IMG/VR virus record: IMGVR_UViG_3300026457_000119
Span: 1 to 30,587 of that record
Origin: a virus
Strand: one strand, 5' to 3'
DNA length: 30,587 nucleotides
Position numbers and translations under genes: made by a program. Under the pieces are notes generated by a model. The model had not been told where the DNA came from. It made no database searches and saw only the letters and a program-made list of their open reading frames with translations. The number at the start of each line of letters is the position of its first letter. The stretch's first letter is position 1. This document shows, piece by piece, positions 21,677 to 28,694 of this stretch.

Positions 21677-22369
21677 ATGGAACTCTTTACACTCCAAGCC
21701 CTTTGGGCATTTCTCGCTATCATTTTGATAGACATTGTATTAGCTGGTGATAACGCTCTTGTTATCGGAATGGCGGCTAACAAATTACCAGACCACTTAC
21801 GCAAGAAGGCAATCTTCTGGGGAACGTTCGGAGCCATTGCTATACGATTTGTATCAGTTGCGGCACTAACATACCTATTAATGATCCCAGGACTTAGGAT
21901 CATAGGTGCTCTAGCACTGATATGGATTGGCTGGAAACTGGTATTTGATCACGGCGAACACAACATCGAAGCCAAGGACACCTTCTGGGGTGCAATTGGA
22001 ACTATTGTGGTCGCTGATGCTGTCATGGGCATAGACAATGCCTTAGGCATTGCCGCAGCCGCCAATGGTAGTTTTATTTTAGTCGCCGCTGGATTGTTGA
22101 TCAGTGTGCCAATCATATTGTTTGGTGCTACCATGGTCAGCAAGATACTACAACGTTGGCCGGACACAGTATTTCTAGGATCATTTGTGTTATTTGCTGT
22201 AGCATTCTTAATGGCTATGAAAGAACCATTAATGGCTGCATGGTGGGCAGGATTAGTTCCTTGGGTGGCCGCAATACTACCTTGGGTAGCTGCATTGGTT
22301 ATTACTGCTGTTCAATACAATCAGGCAAGATTGCATCTTCACAAAAAGTATTTGTTTAGAAAGAGTTAA
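21677..22369 (+). CDS. terC: TerC-family membrane protein (probable Mn2+ exporter)
   Basis: 230 residues with about seven membrane helices. Both family signatures are present: IVLAGDNALVIGMA near residue 22 and DAVMGIDNALGIAAAA near residue 115, each placing a conserved Asp-Asn in a helix for metal transport. TerC proteins export Mn2+, in part to metallate exported enzymes. The gene has its own AAAGGA site and sits behind the Mn2+ riboswitch. It is transcribed from the HAD promoter or an unseen one. Its stop overlaps the convergent gene by 14 bases. Control of host manganese during infection is a reasonable inference. Confidence 0.93.
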   Translation: MELFTLQALWAFLAIILIDIVLAGDNALVIGMAANKLPDHLRKKAIFWGTFGAIAIRFVSVAALTYLLMIPGLRIIGALALIWIGWKLVFDHGEHNIEAKDTFWGAIGTIVVADAVMGIDNALGIAAAANGSFILVAAGLLISVPIILFGATMVSKILQRWPDTVFLGSFVLFAVAFLMAMKEPLMAAWWAGLVPWVAAILPWVAALVITAVQYNQARLHLHKKYLFRKS

Positions 22370-22976
22370 CAAACTCTAATAAAAGTTTGTAATGAATACC
22401 TCGATGCCAATGCGGTTCGAGGTATTTTTTATTATACCAGTATTGACTACTTTCAGGGTGACAGCCTATTAATCCTATGCGGTTTTGAATGATCGCCATA
22501 GGATCCATGTTAGGATAAGTTGCTATTGTTTTAAAGCCTGTGCCTTCAAATGCACAACCGTCGTAGAAATACATCCTATGCTGTTCGCCGTTCCATAACA
22601 CAGGCATGGCTTTTGGGTGTGGGCGATGGGTATCTGTTTTAGGTCGTCTAATATACTGTTCTACTTTGACATTATTAAGTAGGTCAAAGTAATCAGGTCC
22701 TGCCCAATATGCGCCCATGCATATGCCAAGATAGCGGCCTCCTTGTTTTACATATCGAACAACATGCTCTTCATTGTATTTCATTAGGCTATCAAATCTA
22801 TCTGCATCTCCGATGCCTCCGGGAATACAAATACAGTCTACATCATCGAAGAATGTAGATTCTACTTCATCTTTGGAAAATAATTTAAAGGAATGTTGAG
22901 GAGAAAGAGATTTTATAATGCCATTAACTGAATCAACTGAGCAAGCTGGTTGATGAACAAATATAGCAATGTGCAT
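22356..22976 (-). CDS. BPL_N / class I amidotransferase-like protein
   Basis: 206 residues with the class I glutamine-amidotransferase-like fold: IPGGIGDADR, then the nucleophile elbow GICMGAYWA (Cys 86), and GCHPESSQYWY near residue 172 for the His/Glu. The pattern GxCxGAY with a C-terminal HPE fits the N-terminal domain of fungal biotin-protein ligases (BPL_N), found alone in bacteria and phages with unknown activity. It is not fused to a synthetase domain, so amide transfer is not assured. It has no ribosome site; a structured 111-base leader precedes it. The 3' end overlaps terC convergently. Confidence 0.8.
   Translation of the reverse strand: MHIAIFVHQPACSVDSVNGIIKSLSPQHSFKLFSKDEVESTFFDDVDCICIPGGIGDADRFDSLMKYNEEHVVRYVKQGGRYLGICMGAYWAGPDYFDLLNNVKVEQYIRRPKTDTHRPHPKAMPVLWNGEQHRMYFYDGCAFEGTGFKTIATYPNMDPMAIIQNRIGLIGCHPESSQYWYNKKYLEPHWHRGIHYKLLLEFVNSF
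22395..22430 (+). terminator. terC terminator lying inside the opposite-strand gene
   Basis: On plus AATACCTCGA pairs with TCGAGGTATT around a 12-base loop and is followed by TTTT. It lies 25 bases after the terC stop, within the coding region of the minus-strand BPL_N gene. Confidence 0.8.
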
Positions 22977-23087
22977 GATATAAATTGTAAAAGCTCACTT
23001 AGGGGACCATTCCGGGGCACGACTCCCATAATCCCCTGCCCAGCAGCCGGGCACACACTTGTAACGATAACGTCCTAAGGTAGTGTG
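22977..23087 (-). ncRNA. Structured leader with a loop antisense to 23S rRNA
   Basis: No gene is present. As RNA from the minus strand, ACACACT and AGTGTGT (23082-23088 with 23053-23059) form a 7-bp stem around a 22-base loop. Hairpin GCCC...GGGC and an outer AGGGGA/TCCCCT stem follow, just before the BPL_N start. Plus-strand 23061-23083 (GTAACGATAACGTCC then TAAGGTAG) matches the helix 69-71 region of 23S rRNA except one substitution and one missing G, so the loop is antisense to that rRNA. This is also the I-CeuI target region. Function is unknown; it could be a regulator of the downstream gene or a free RNA. Confidence 0.5.
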
Positions 23088-24215
23088 TTAGTTTTGCTTC
23101 TCGATTCTATAATCAGCCTCGTTAGAATCGGGATAGCGTGTAGTCAGCTTACGAAGGACATCAGCTCGATTTTCTCCTTCGATACGTGCTGTTCTTCCTG
23201 AAGCTATTTGTGTTACCAAATAAGTTCCTGGGCCGTCATTGGCATCTTGTTCGGGTTCTTCTGGTTCATCTTTCTTAGGTGCCTCAGATGCATAAGAAGC
23301 CGGTAACCTATCTTTAATATCAGCAATAGCTTTAGCAACATCATAACCACCTCTTGTAATGCTTTCCGAATTCTGTTTGATTTCTTCGGCTTTACTCTGT
23401 AGTGCTTTGATGATTTCTTTCATTAATCCTGGAAATAACTCTGCAAACTTTTTATCGCCTCTAGAATAACTATCGCTTTGATCACCATTATTCATTTGCC
23501 CAGTAGGGGCATGCATCTGCCATTTACCATTCTTATCGTCTGGATTCTCTTTATCGAAGATCGAAATGATCGGACCTTCCGGAGCATATCTTTCAAACCA
23601 GCGTAGGCCTGAACTAGATCCTGTGCAGAAACTAGCATTGAAACCAACAGAATTATTAAATGTATAACAGGCTCCGTAGTTATAAGGCAATGTAATTAAA
23701 AAACGCTCGTTATCGATTAAGGTAGTTTCTTTCTTTTCACGCTTATGTTTTTCGATAGTTTCGGCATCTTTGATCCGAGCAAGCTCGTTACGGTATTCTC
23801 TATCTTGTATGATGCGCTGTATCTGTTTGAGACTCTTGAACTTGTTGAAATCTTGATGTGGCTCTTTGAGCTTACCTCGGATGCTCAGTGCTTTCCAAGC
23901 ACCTAGAGCATCTCCGCCTTCACCGTTGATATCTTCGTAGTCAACAACACCGTTGATATAAAGACGAGTGAGCCAATCGTCAAACTTACCATCTTGACTT
24001 AGGTCCCCATAATCTGTTGATCTAAGACTGTCGTCTAACAGTTCACTCCATAACTTAACGACTTGATCGTCTGCAGGCTTTGTTCCCAGTGCTGCTACTT
24101 TATTTTTAGGCAATGTGCCGTCATGACGCATAGCAATGGTCAACATCTTGATCATCTTGGGGTCTTTGAGTTTGGCTGCTATGTTAGCTTCTAATACGAT
24201 TTGATTTAATTTCAT
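23088..24215 (-). CDS. Phage protein with a Trp/Cys-Thr catalytic-looking motif, 375 residues
   Basis: Starts MKLNQIVLEANIAAKLKD, coupled by ATGA to the preceding gene. The central part, about residues 180-240, is the most conserved-looking: GACYTFNNSV, ASFCTGSS, LRWFERYAPEGPIISIFD, WQMHAPTGQM. This is a pattern I associate with a T4-like phage family of unknown role. An acidic Glu/Asp/Pro linker separates it from a C-terminal domain of about 55 residues (YLVTQIASGRTARIEGENRA). The N terminus resembles a capsid-targeting peptide (VLE followed by A). Function unknown. Confidence 0.7.
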   Translation of the reverse strand: MKLNQIVLEANIAAKLKDPKMIKMLTIAMRHDGTLPKNKVAALGTKPADDQVVKLWSELLDDSLRSTDYGDLSQDGKFDDWLTRLYINGVVDYEDINGEGGDALGAWKALSIRGKLKEPHQDFNKFKSLKQIQRIIQDREYRNELARIKDAETIEKHKREKKETTLIDNERFLITLPYNYGACYTFNNSVGFNASFCTGSSSGLRWFERYAPEGPIISIFDKENPDDKNGKWQMHAPTGQMNNGDQSDSYSRGDKKFAELFPGLMKEIIKALQSKAEEIKQNSESITRGGYDVAKAIADIKDRLPASYASEAPKKDEPEEPEQDANDGPGTYLVTQIASGRTARIEGENRADVLRKLTTRYPDSNEADYRIEKQN

Positions 24216-25078
24216 CCTGATATCAAAGTCCTTTTAAAGAATCCAAGAACTGTGCCCAGTTTCTTTTGATCGCCATTGGATATATCTGTTAATAACTGCT
24301 TTGGGCCTTCTGAACGTTCTGCATTAAATCCTCTACTGTAACCTCTGGTAATGTTACCAGTCTGTTCTGGATAATGATGACTAGCTGCCATCAATACTGC
24401 TGTGTTGATAGCTTGAGAAACACTACCTGGAACATCCGAATCTCCTGCCTCTAAACTGTCTATAGCATTTTGTAAAGTTTTAACCTGACTAAGTTTCTTT
24501 TCTGCTTTATCAAACGCATCGTTCTTGATCTGATTGGCAATGTGTCCTTTGATGTCTGCGATAGCTGCTGTGATAGCGCGAACCCACAAAGGTTTAAACT
24601 TTTTAGTAAGTGTATCTACTGTAACTTCACCTGTAGTTCCTGCCTGTGCATCTGAACGGTTCCTCTTTTTATCATCTACAGCTTTAGAACCTTTGCCTAC
24701 ATAAAATTTCTGTAGTTTTCCAATCTCACCTTTTAAGAAATCTAATATATTTCCACCACGGCTGTCTTTAACTGATCTAGTTTCCCCGCCACTGCTGGCC
24801 ACAGCTTCGTAGGTATCGCCTCGAGCTTTGATAGCCCCTGTGCCGTTAGCACCTTTGATAATGACCCATGCTCCTTGATAAGCACCCTTTAGTTCTGACC
24901 AAGAAATTTTATCTACCTGACGATAATCTTGATCGTGCGCTAATCGCATATCTTTGTGTAGTTTGACGATAACTTCTTTTCCGCCAGGATTGCCGGAGAT
25001 AAGATCCAGCGATGTAGATGCTTCGTCTACATAACCTTCTAACAGTTGCGCAAATATTTTATAACTTTCTTGTCTCAT
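24212..25078 (-). CDS. Phage protein of unknown function, 288 residues
   Basis: Starts MRQESYKIFAQLLEGYVDEA at an ATG overlapping the nuclease stop (TAATG). Residues 35-120 look beta-rich (SELKGAYQGAWVIIKGANGT). The remainder is helical with charged stretches and ends KRTLISG. No known domain. The first 14 residues end in LLE followed by G, like T4 capsid-targeting peptides cut by the prohead protease. It is coupled to the 375-residue gene and may work with it. Confidence 0.68.
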   Translation of the reverse strand: MRQESYKIFAQLLEGYVDEASTSLDLISGNPGGKEVIVKLHKDMRLAHDQDYRQVDKISWSELKGAYQGAWVIIKGANGTGAIKARGDTYEAVASSGGETRSVKDSRGGNILDFLKGEIGKLQKFYVGKGSKAVDDKKRNRSDAQAGTTGEVTVDTLTKKFKPLWVRAITAAIADIKGHIANQIKNDAFDKAEKKLSQVKTLQNAIDSLEAGDSDVPGSVSQAINTAVLMAASHHYPEQTGNITRGYSRGFNAERSEGPKQLLTDISNGDQKKLGTVLGFFKRTLISG

Positions 25079-25512
25079 TAGTTACACCAACTTTGTTTTG
25101 CCTCACCGTAATATTCACGAGCAAAGCCATTACGTATTAATTCGGATCGTAGACTCACACCGTTTAGTATGATATCTCCCAATACACGACCACCGAACTT
25201 ATCCCATCCGTAGAGCGTAACTTGATGCTTTTGGGTTGTAGCGACAGCGTTTTTGGTAAAGGCTGTGGCGGCTTGTCCTCGTTGATCTTCTGAAGGGCAT
25301 TGGGCTCTGAATCCTTTTTCTGGAGTATCGACTCCGTAGATTCTAATCGCAAGTTCTGGCTTAAGCGGTTTAGGAAGAAACGGCGCACTGATTACTACTG
25401 TGTCGCCGTCGTTCACCCTTAAAATTTGTGCATCATAAGTAACACCTTGTGGTGTTTTATCTGCCAGTGCTAATGCGGGCACTGCCAATAATAATAGTAG
25501 TAGTTTTTTCAT
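25078..25512 (-). CDS. Secreted staphylococcal-nuclease-like (thermonuclease) protein
   Basis: 144 residues. A clear signal peptide (MKKLLLLLLAVPALALA) is followed by an SNase domain: VNDGDTVV (metal-binding Asp), then R57 in AIRIYG, E65 in VDTPEKG and R109 in FGGRVLGD. These correspond to Arg35, Glu43 and Arg87 of S. aureus nuclease, so the enzyme should be active. It degrades DNA or RNA with Ca2+. The export signal places it in the periplasm or outside the cell. An exact TATAAATA late box lies 26 bases upstream and AGGATC precedes the ATG, so it is a late gene. Confidence 0.9.
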   Translation of the reverse strand: MKKLLLLLLAVPALALADKTPQGVTYDAQILRVNDGDTVVISAPFLPKPLKPELAIRIYGVDTPEKGFRAQCPSEDQRGQAATAFTKNAVATTQKHQVTLYGWDKFGGRVLGDIILNGVSLRSELIRNGFAREYYGEAKQSWCN

Positions 25513-25537
25513 TTATAGGATCCTAAATAACTCTGTA

Positions 25538-25545
25538 TATTTATA
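25538..25545 (-). promoter_or_regulatory. T4-type late promoter box TATAAATA
   Basis: Exact box on minus, overlapping the stop of the 207-residue gene and 26 bases before the nuclease start. Confidence 0.7.
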
Positions 25546-26164
25546 CGGCTTTTTCAGTATACTCAGCTTTTGTCCATCCGAGCAAATATTCAGCTTTCCA
25601 ATGATTTTGTTCGAACCCTTGTAGATGATCCCACTTGTTTTTAGCGTTCCAAATACGGATAGCTGCATCTTGCCAATCAGTATGTCGAACAGTATATTCA
25701 AAACAGATCATACGATTCTTAAATGTTTCATAGTCGCAGTGATCATATTCCACGTGCAGAACTTCATAAACGGTGCCGTCTTCAGTGACAGCATCTAAAG
25801 CAAAATCAAAACCCCATTTACGTTTAGTCCTTAAAAGATAATCTGCTGAAGGGATAAGTTCTTTTAGTTCTTTTAGTTGATCGACAGCTTCTCTATCGTA
25901 ATTGCAACGACATAAAAACATAGAATGATCTAGTATTAATCCGAGATCAGATTTTTCTAATTCGAACCAAGGCTCCTGCCAACAACGATGATTTAGTATA
26001 GGATAGTTAATGGGATAACCCATAGCAGAATAAAACTTCTGTTCTGCTAGATTAAGTTCAAATCCGTCTTTGTCGTAATATTTGAAGTCCTGTGTTTCTA
26101 GACCTTCTACAGGTTTTGTGCAAGAAGGATTTGACATCAGTGTTACTTGATGTCTACGAAACAT
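25541..26164 (-). CDS. Phage protein of unknown function, 207 residues
   Basis: The ATG at 26164 is chosen because it overlaps the TAA of the Cys-rich gene (TAATG); a longer frame from 26209 would overlap that gene. The protein is aromatic-rich with several Trp/Tyr and scattered Cys (FLCRCNYDRE, VEYDHCDYETF). The central segment (KRKWGFDFALDAVTEDGTVY, then EVLHVEYD) has an FD...E-x-L-H-x-E arrangement that recalls nuclease folds, but I cannot confirm it. No known family. Confidence 0.7.
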   Translation of the reverse strand: MFRRHQVTLMSNPSCTKPVEGLETQDFKYYDKDGFELNLAEQKFYSAMGYPINYPILNHRCWQEPWFELEKSDLGLILDHSMFLCRCNYDREAVDQLKELKELIPSADYLLRTKRKWGFDFALDAVTEDGTVYEVLHVEYDHCDYETFKNRMICFEYTVRHTDWQDAAIRIWNAKNKWDHLQGFEQNHWKAEYLLGWTKAEYTEKAV

Positions 26165-26310
26165 TATTCTTCTTCTTGTGGCTTGGCTTGACAGTGAACA
26201 CAGGCGCACTCTGAACAGTGATCGCAGGTTTCGTCTAGGCAGCTATGTCCGCAGTGTGCAGGATGTCTGCAATGATTACATAAAAATTCATTCTGTTCTG
26301 TCTTTGTCAT
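26164..26310 (-). CDS. Cys/His-rich small protein (zinc-binding), 48 residues
   Basis: ATG 26310 to TAA 26164. After MTKTEQNEFL come nine Cys and six His in about 30 residues: CNHCRHPAHC, GHSCLDETCDHC, SECACVHC. This is a packed set of CxxC and CxxH pairs suited to two zinc sites. The tail is acidic. It overlaps the end of the upstream gene by 23 bases and the next start by one base (TAATG), which supports translation. The role is unknown; a nucleic-acid or protein-binding zinc module is the usual reading. Confidence 0.72.
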   Translation of the reverse strand: MTKTEQNEFLCNHCRHPAHCGHSCLDETCDHCSECACVHCQAKPQEEE

Positions 26311-26713
26311 CTATCGCTCCTCCAGTGACCCATGCTGTGCAACTACGATTGCCAGCGCATTTAAAATGTAAAAAGTTACAGTAACCTAAGTCTGCTCGGT
26401 GTATAGTAGCCATGGCATCTGTTTCTTTGCTGTCGCCTTTAATGCCTTCTTCTATACATGCCCACATCTTGTCGCTAACATCAAAGGCAGCACAATTGCC
26501 GCACTTCATAGTTTTAGCTGTTTTTTCTGTGATGCCCCAACGACGGGCAGCATCCTTCCAATATGATTCTGGCTCGTCTGGATTGGCAGGACCATAGTGA
26601 TATTCGTCTATGGCTTTCTGACGATTCTTTAGGTTAACATCTATATCATAGGTAGCAATAGGACAGCCCTTGTTGGCTGCTTCTACTATGTTAATATATT
26701 TTCTGTATGTCAT
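26288..26713 (-). CDS. Cysteine-rich phage protein, possibly metal or Fe-S binding
   Basis: 141 residues. The N terminus MTYRKYINIVEAANKG resembles T4 capsid-targeting peptides (IVE followed by A). The second half has C71-x2-C74, C86, C112, C119 and C125 in KCGNCAAF, MWACIEEG, LGYCNFLHFKC and RSCTAW. The order CxxC...C...C-x-AW recalls high-potential iron-sulphur proteins, but spacing differs and there are extra Cys, so a zinc site is equally possible. It is coupled by ATGA to the structural gene upstream and overlaps the Cys/His-rich gene downstream. Confidence 0.7.
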   Translation of the reverse strand: MTYRKYINIVEAANKGCPIATYDIDVNLKNRQKAIDEYHYGPANPDEPESYWKDAARRWGITEKTAKTMKCGNCAAFDVSDKMWACIEEGIKGDSKETDAMATIHRADLGYCNFLHFKCAGNRSCTAWVTGGAIDDKDRTE

Positions 26714-28026
26714 CTCTGTTCAATCCAAGTCATTGCAGACAGTGCCGATTTGTTAGCGTTGGGCGATGCTATGGCCAGTGTAAGAATATCGCTGACTGTG
26801 CCCAGACTGCCTCTACCTATTTGATAGACTGTGTCTTTATCTAGTCTAATACCTGTGCCTCCACCGCCAATAACGAATCCCGAATCAATATCTACTCCGC
26901 CTGTGTAACTGGTAGCTGAGATATCATATTGTGTGAATGAGTTAGCATCGGGCATGTCTACAAAGTTGGCGCCGGTCAGTGTGGCGTTGCGAACTAACTT
27001 ATAAAACACTGAAGTATTATCTAAAGTGGCCGCTTGAAAGAATGTAGGCAGAACGATACCTTTTAAGGCTGTGCTTTTTAATCTGATGCTGAGTATGGGA
27101 TAAAATGTATTAGCACTTGCCATAGTCCGACCAGTGATAGGACCAGTTATATTCTGTGCGATACCTAGTTTAGTTGCTGTTCCTTCTGATATAAGGCTGT
27201 TAGATCCTTGATATAGATAGTGGGTGCCTGCCACACCTGTGAGATTCTCTAGTTCTAATCTAATAGGCAAGAAAGGTGTCGAGCTCCAGGGCAGAGATGC
27301 TATGTTAGCGTGATTAAAGGTATGTATAACATGGGTGAACCCGTTAATGACCCAACCTATGATTATCTGTCCAGCACCATACCATTCATATTCAAATGAT
27401 ACCATTTGAGATTTTGTTGGATCGGCAGTTATTGAATCTATTCCACTTCCGTCTAACTTATCACCGTTCCATTGACTGCGAGGAACCCGAGTTTCAGTCA
27501 GAACGCCCGATGTGCTGGTGCGCACCACTACGTTATACTCGGGTAGCCCGTCGGCACCTATTACTCCAGCATCTTCAAAGTAAAATCCGTTATTTTCATC
27601 AAAAAGGCCTAATCGCCTGCGTATGCCTGTTACTGGTGTTTGTAATCTTACGGCATATGTTAGCGTAGAACTGCGTCCAGGGATATATCTCATCACATTG
27701 CGAGTTTGACGAATTACCTTAGATCCCTGTGTGCTGCCCACTGCCATATCTACCCAGTTGGTATTGGTATTCCAAGTAGCTGATCCTCCCAAGGTAGTGC
27801 TTTCATCCCAGACATCTGTTTCTTTACCGTATTGGAATGTATTAAAGAAATCAGTTTGATAATCTGATATTTTGATACGGTTCTTGCTAGTGTAGCCTGC
27901 TTGAGAATCTAGTGTTCTTAAACTGGGCTTACCTTCAGCATCATAGGTTAATGCTTTGTGTAGGTCGTAGAGATTGGGTTCGTCACTGTGGACGTAGTTT
28001 GTTGAGTTAGGATTTCGAATGCCCAT
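26710..28026 (-). CDS. Probable virion (tail or baseplate-associated) protein, 438 residues
   Basis: Starts MGIRNPNSTNYVHSDEPNLY. The body is beta-rich with many Thr, Ser, Gly and Asn and few Cys, as in phage fibre or baseplate proteins. It contains DFFNTFQYGKETDVWDES and RRRLGLFDENNGFYFE, a LamG-like or carbohydrate-binding sandwich appearance. I recall relatives among marine phage structural proteins. A glycine run (VIGGGGTGIRLDKD) lies near the C terminus. Receptor or capsid surface placement is inference. Confidence 0.75.
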   Translation of the reverse strand: MGIRNPNSTNYVHSDEPNLYDLHKALTYDAEGKPSLRTLDSQAGYTSKNRIKISDYQTDFFNTFQYGKETDVWDESTTLGGSATWNTNTNWVDMAVGSTQGSKVIRQTRNVMRYIPGRSSTLTYAVRLQTPVTGIRRRLGLFDENNGFYFEDAGVIGADGLPEYNVVVRTSTSGVLTETRVPRSQWNGDKLDGSGIDSITADPTKSQMVSFEYEWYGAGQIIIGWVINGFTHVIHTFNHANIASLPWSSTPFLPIRLELENLTGVAGTHYLYQGSNSLISEGTATKLGIAQNITGPITGRTMASANTFYPILSIRLKSTALKGIVLPTFFQAATLDNTSVFYKLVRNATLTGANFVDMPDANSFTQYDISATSYTGGVDIDSGFVIGGGGTGIRLDKDTVYQIGRGSLGTVSDILTLAIASPNANKSALSAMTWIEQR

Positions 28027-28029
28027 TGA

Positions 28030-28254
28030 TTATGCCCATGGGCGGCCCTGAATTAGACCCCCTACATTTGGATTATCTTCTACAGTATTATCTGCTTTAT
28101 ATTTTGTAGGTAGTTGTGTAATGTCTGCGGTTGTATCGGCATATCTGCCCGGTTCAATAAGATTTTGATCTGCTCTGTCTTGTCCAGCTAGAGCTAGTTT
28201 AGCTTCTTGTCTTAGTTTTTTATTTGCTAGAGTTGAAATTCCGTTAGCTGACAT
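28030..28254 (-). CDS. Small phage protein of unknown function, 74 residues
   Basis: Starts MSANGISTLANKKLRQEAKL at ATG 28254, which has a strong GGAGGAAATTAAA site. A longer frame from 28329 lies inside the previous gene and is rejected. It is short, charged and poor in hydrophobics, probably partly disordered (VEDNPNVGGLIQGRPWA at the end). Function unknown. It sits between two structural-type genes in one operon. Confidence 0.72.
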   Translation of the reverse strand: MSANGISTLANKKLRQEAKLALAGQDRADQNLIEPGRYADTTADITQLPTKYKADNTVEDNPNVGGLIQGRPWA

Positions 28255-28255
28255 T

Positions 28256-28660
28256 TTAATTTCCTCCGTGGATTCTAAAACTGTTGCCTCGTATATCATC
28301 AACGTGCTTAGGTTTGTTTGGCCCACCACCTGCTAGAGTTGTTACTGCGTCTGGTGCAGCATATTCTTCTTTGGGAGTGTTTGAATATTCAGTAGGATCG
28401 CCTTTGTCTGCTAGGTCTACGATCTGACGGAATCTGCGAATATCGTCATTGTAAAAATCTTCGTCTTTGATTGCTGGCTTACCTTGTTTCTGCATGAAGC
28501 TGACAATATCATCATAGTGTGCCATATCCACCGGGCCGTTCTTGCTGAGTTCTATAACTCTCTGTGCAAGATCATGTATGTCTGCATCTTGTTTGATATC
28601 TTCACGAGCTAATTCTAGCAGTCTAATAAAAAGAGGAACGTCTAACTGAACTATATCCAT
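28256..28660 (-). CDS. Conserved T4-like phage protein, 134 residues
   Basis: Starts [20 protein letters not shown] with CGGAGA upstream. The first 90 residues are helical ([31 protein letters not shown]). The last 40 are flexible and Gly/Asn/His-rich, ending RIHGGN. I recall relatives in marine T4-like phages with no assigned role; virion association is likely from context. It is first in the operon behind a GATAAATA box. Confidence 0.72.
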   Translation of the reverse strand: MDIVQLDVPLFIRLLELAREDIKQDADIHDLAQRVIELSKNGPVDMAHYDDIVSFMQKQGKPAIKDEDFYNDDIRRFRQIVDLADKGDPTEYSNTPKEEYAAPDAVTTLAGGGPNKPKHVDDIRGNSFRIHGGN

Positions 28661-28678
28661 TTGTAATCTCCGATTGAA

Positions 28679-28686
28679 TATTTATC
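28679..28686 (-). promoter_or_regulatory. Late-type box GATAAATA
   Basis: Minus-strand variant of TATAAATA, 18 bases before the ATG at 28660, followed by CGGAGA. It heads the operon running down to about 25541. Confidence 0.55.
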
Positions 28687-28694
28687 GGTTAAAT

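Noticed and set aside
23041-23049. CAGCAGCCG match to the 530 loop of 16S rRNA
   Set aside because: A nine-base match is expected about once by chance against whole rRNAs; only the adjacent 23S match is long enough to matter.
28661-28694. Sigma70 promoter for the 5-aminolevulinate synthase gene
   Set aside because: TTGTAA and TTAAAT are present but the spacing (about 22) is wrong, so no promoter is claimed.
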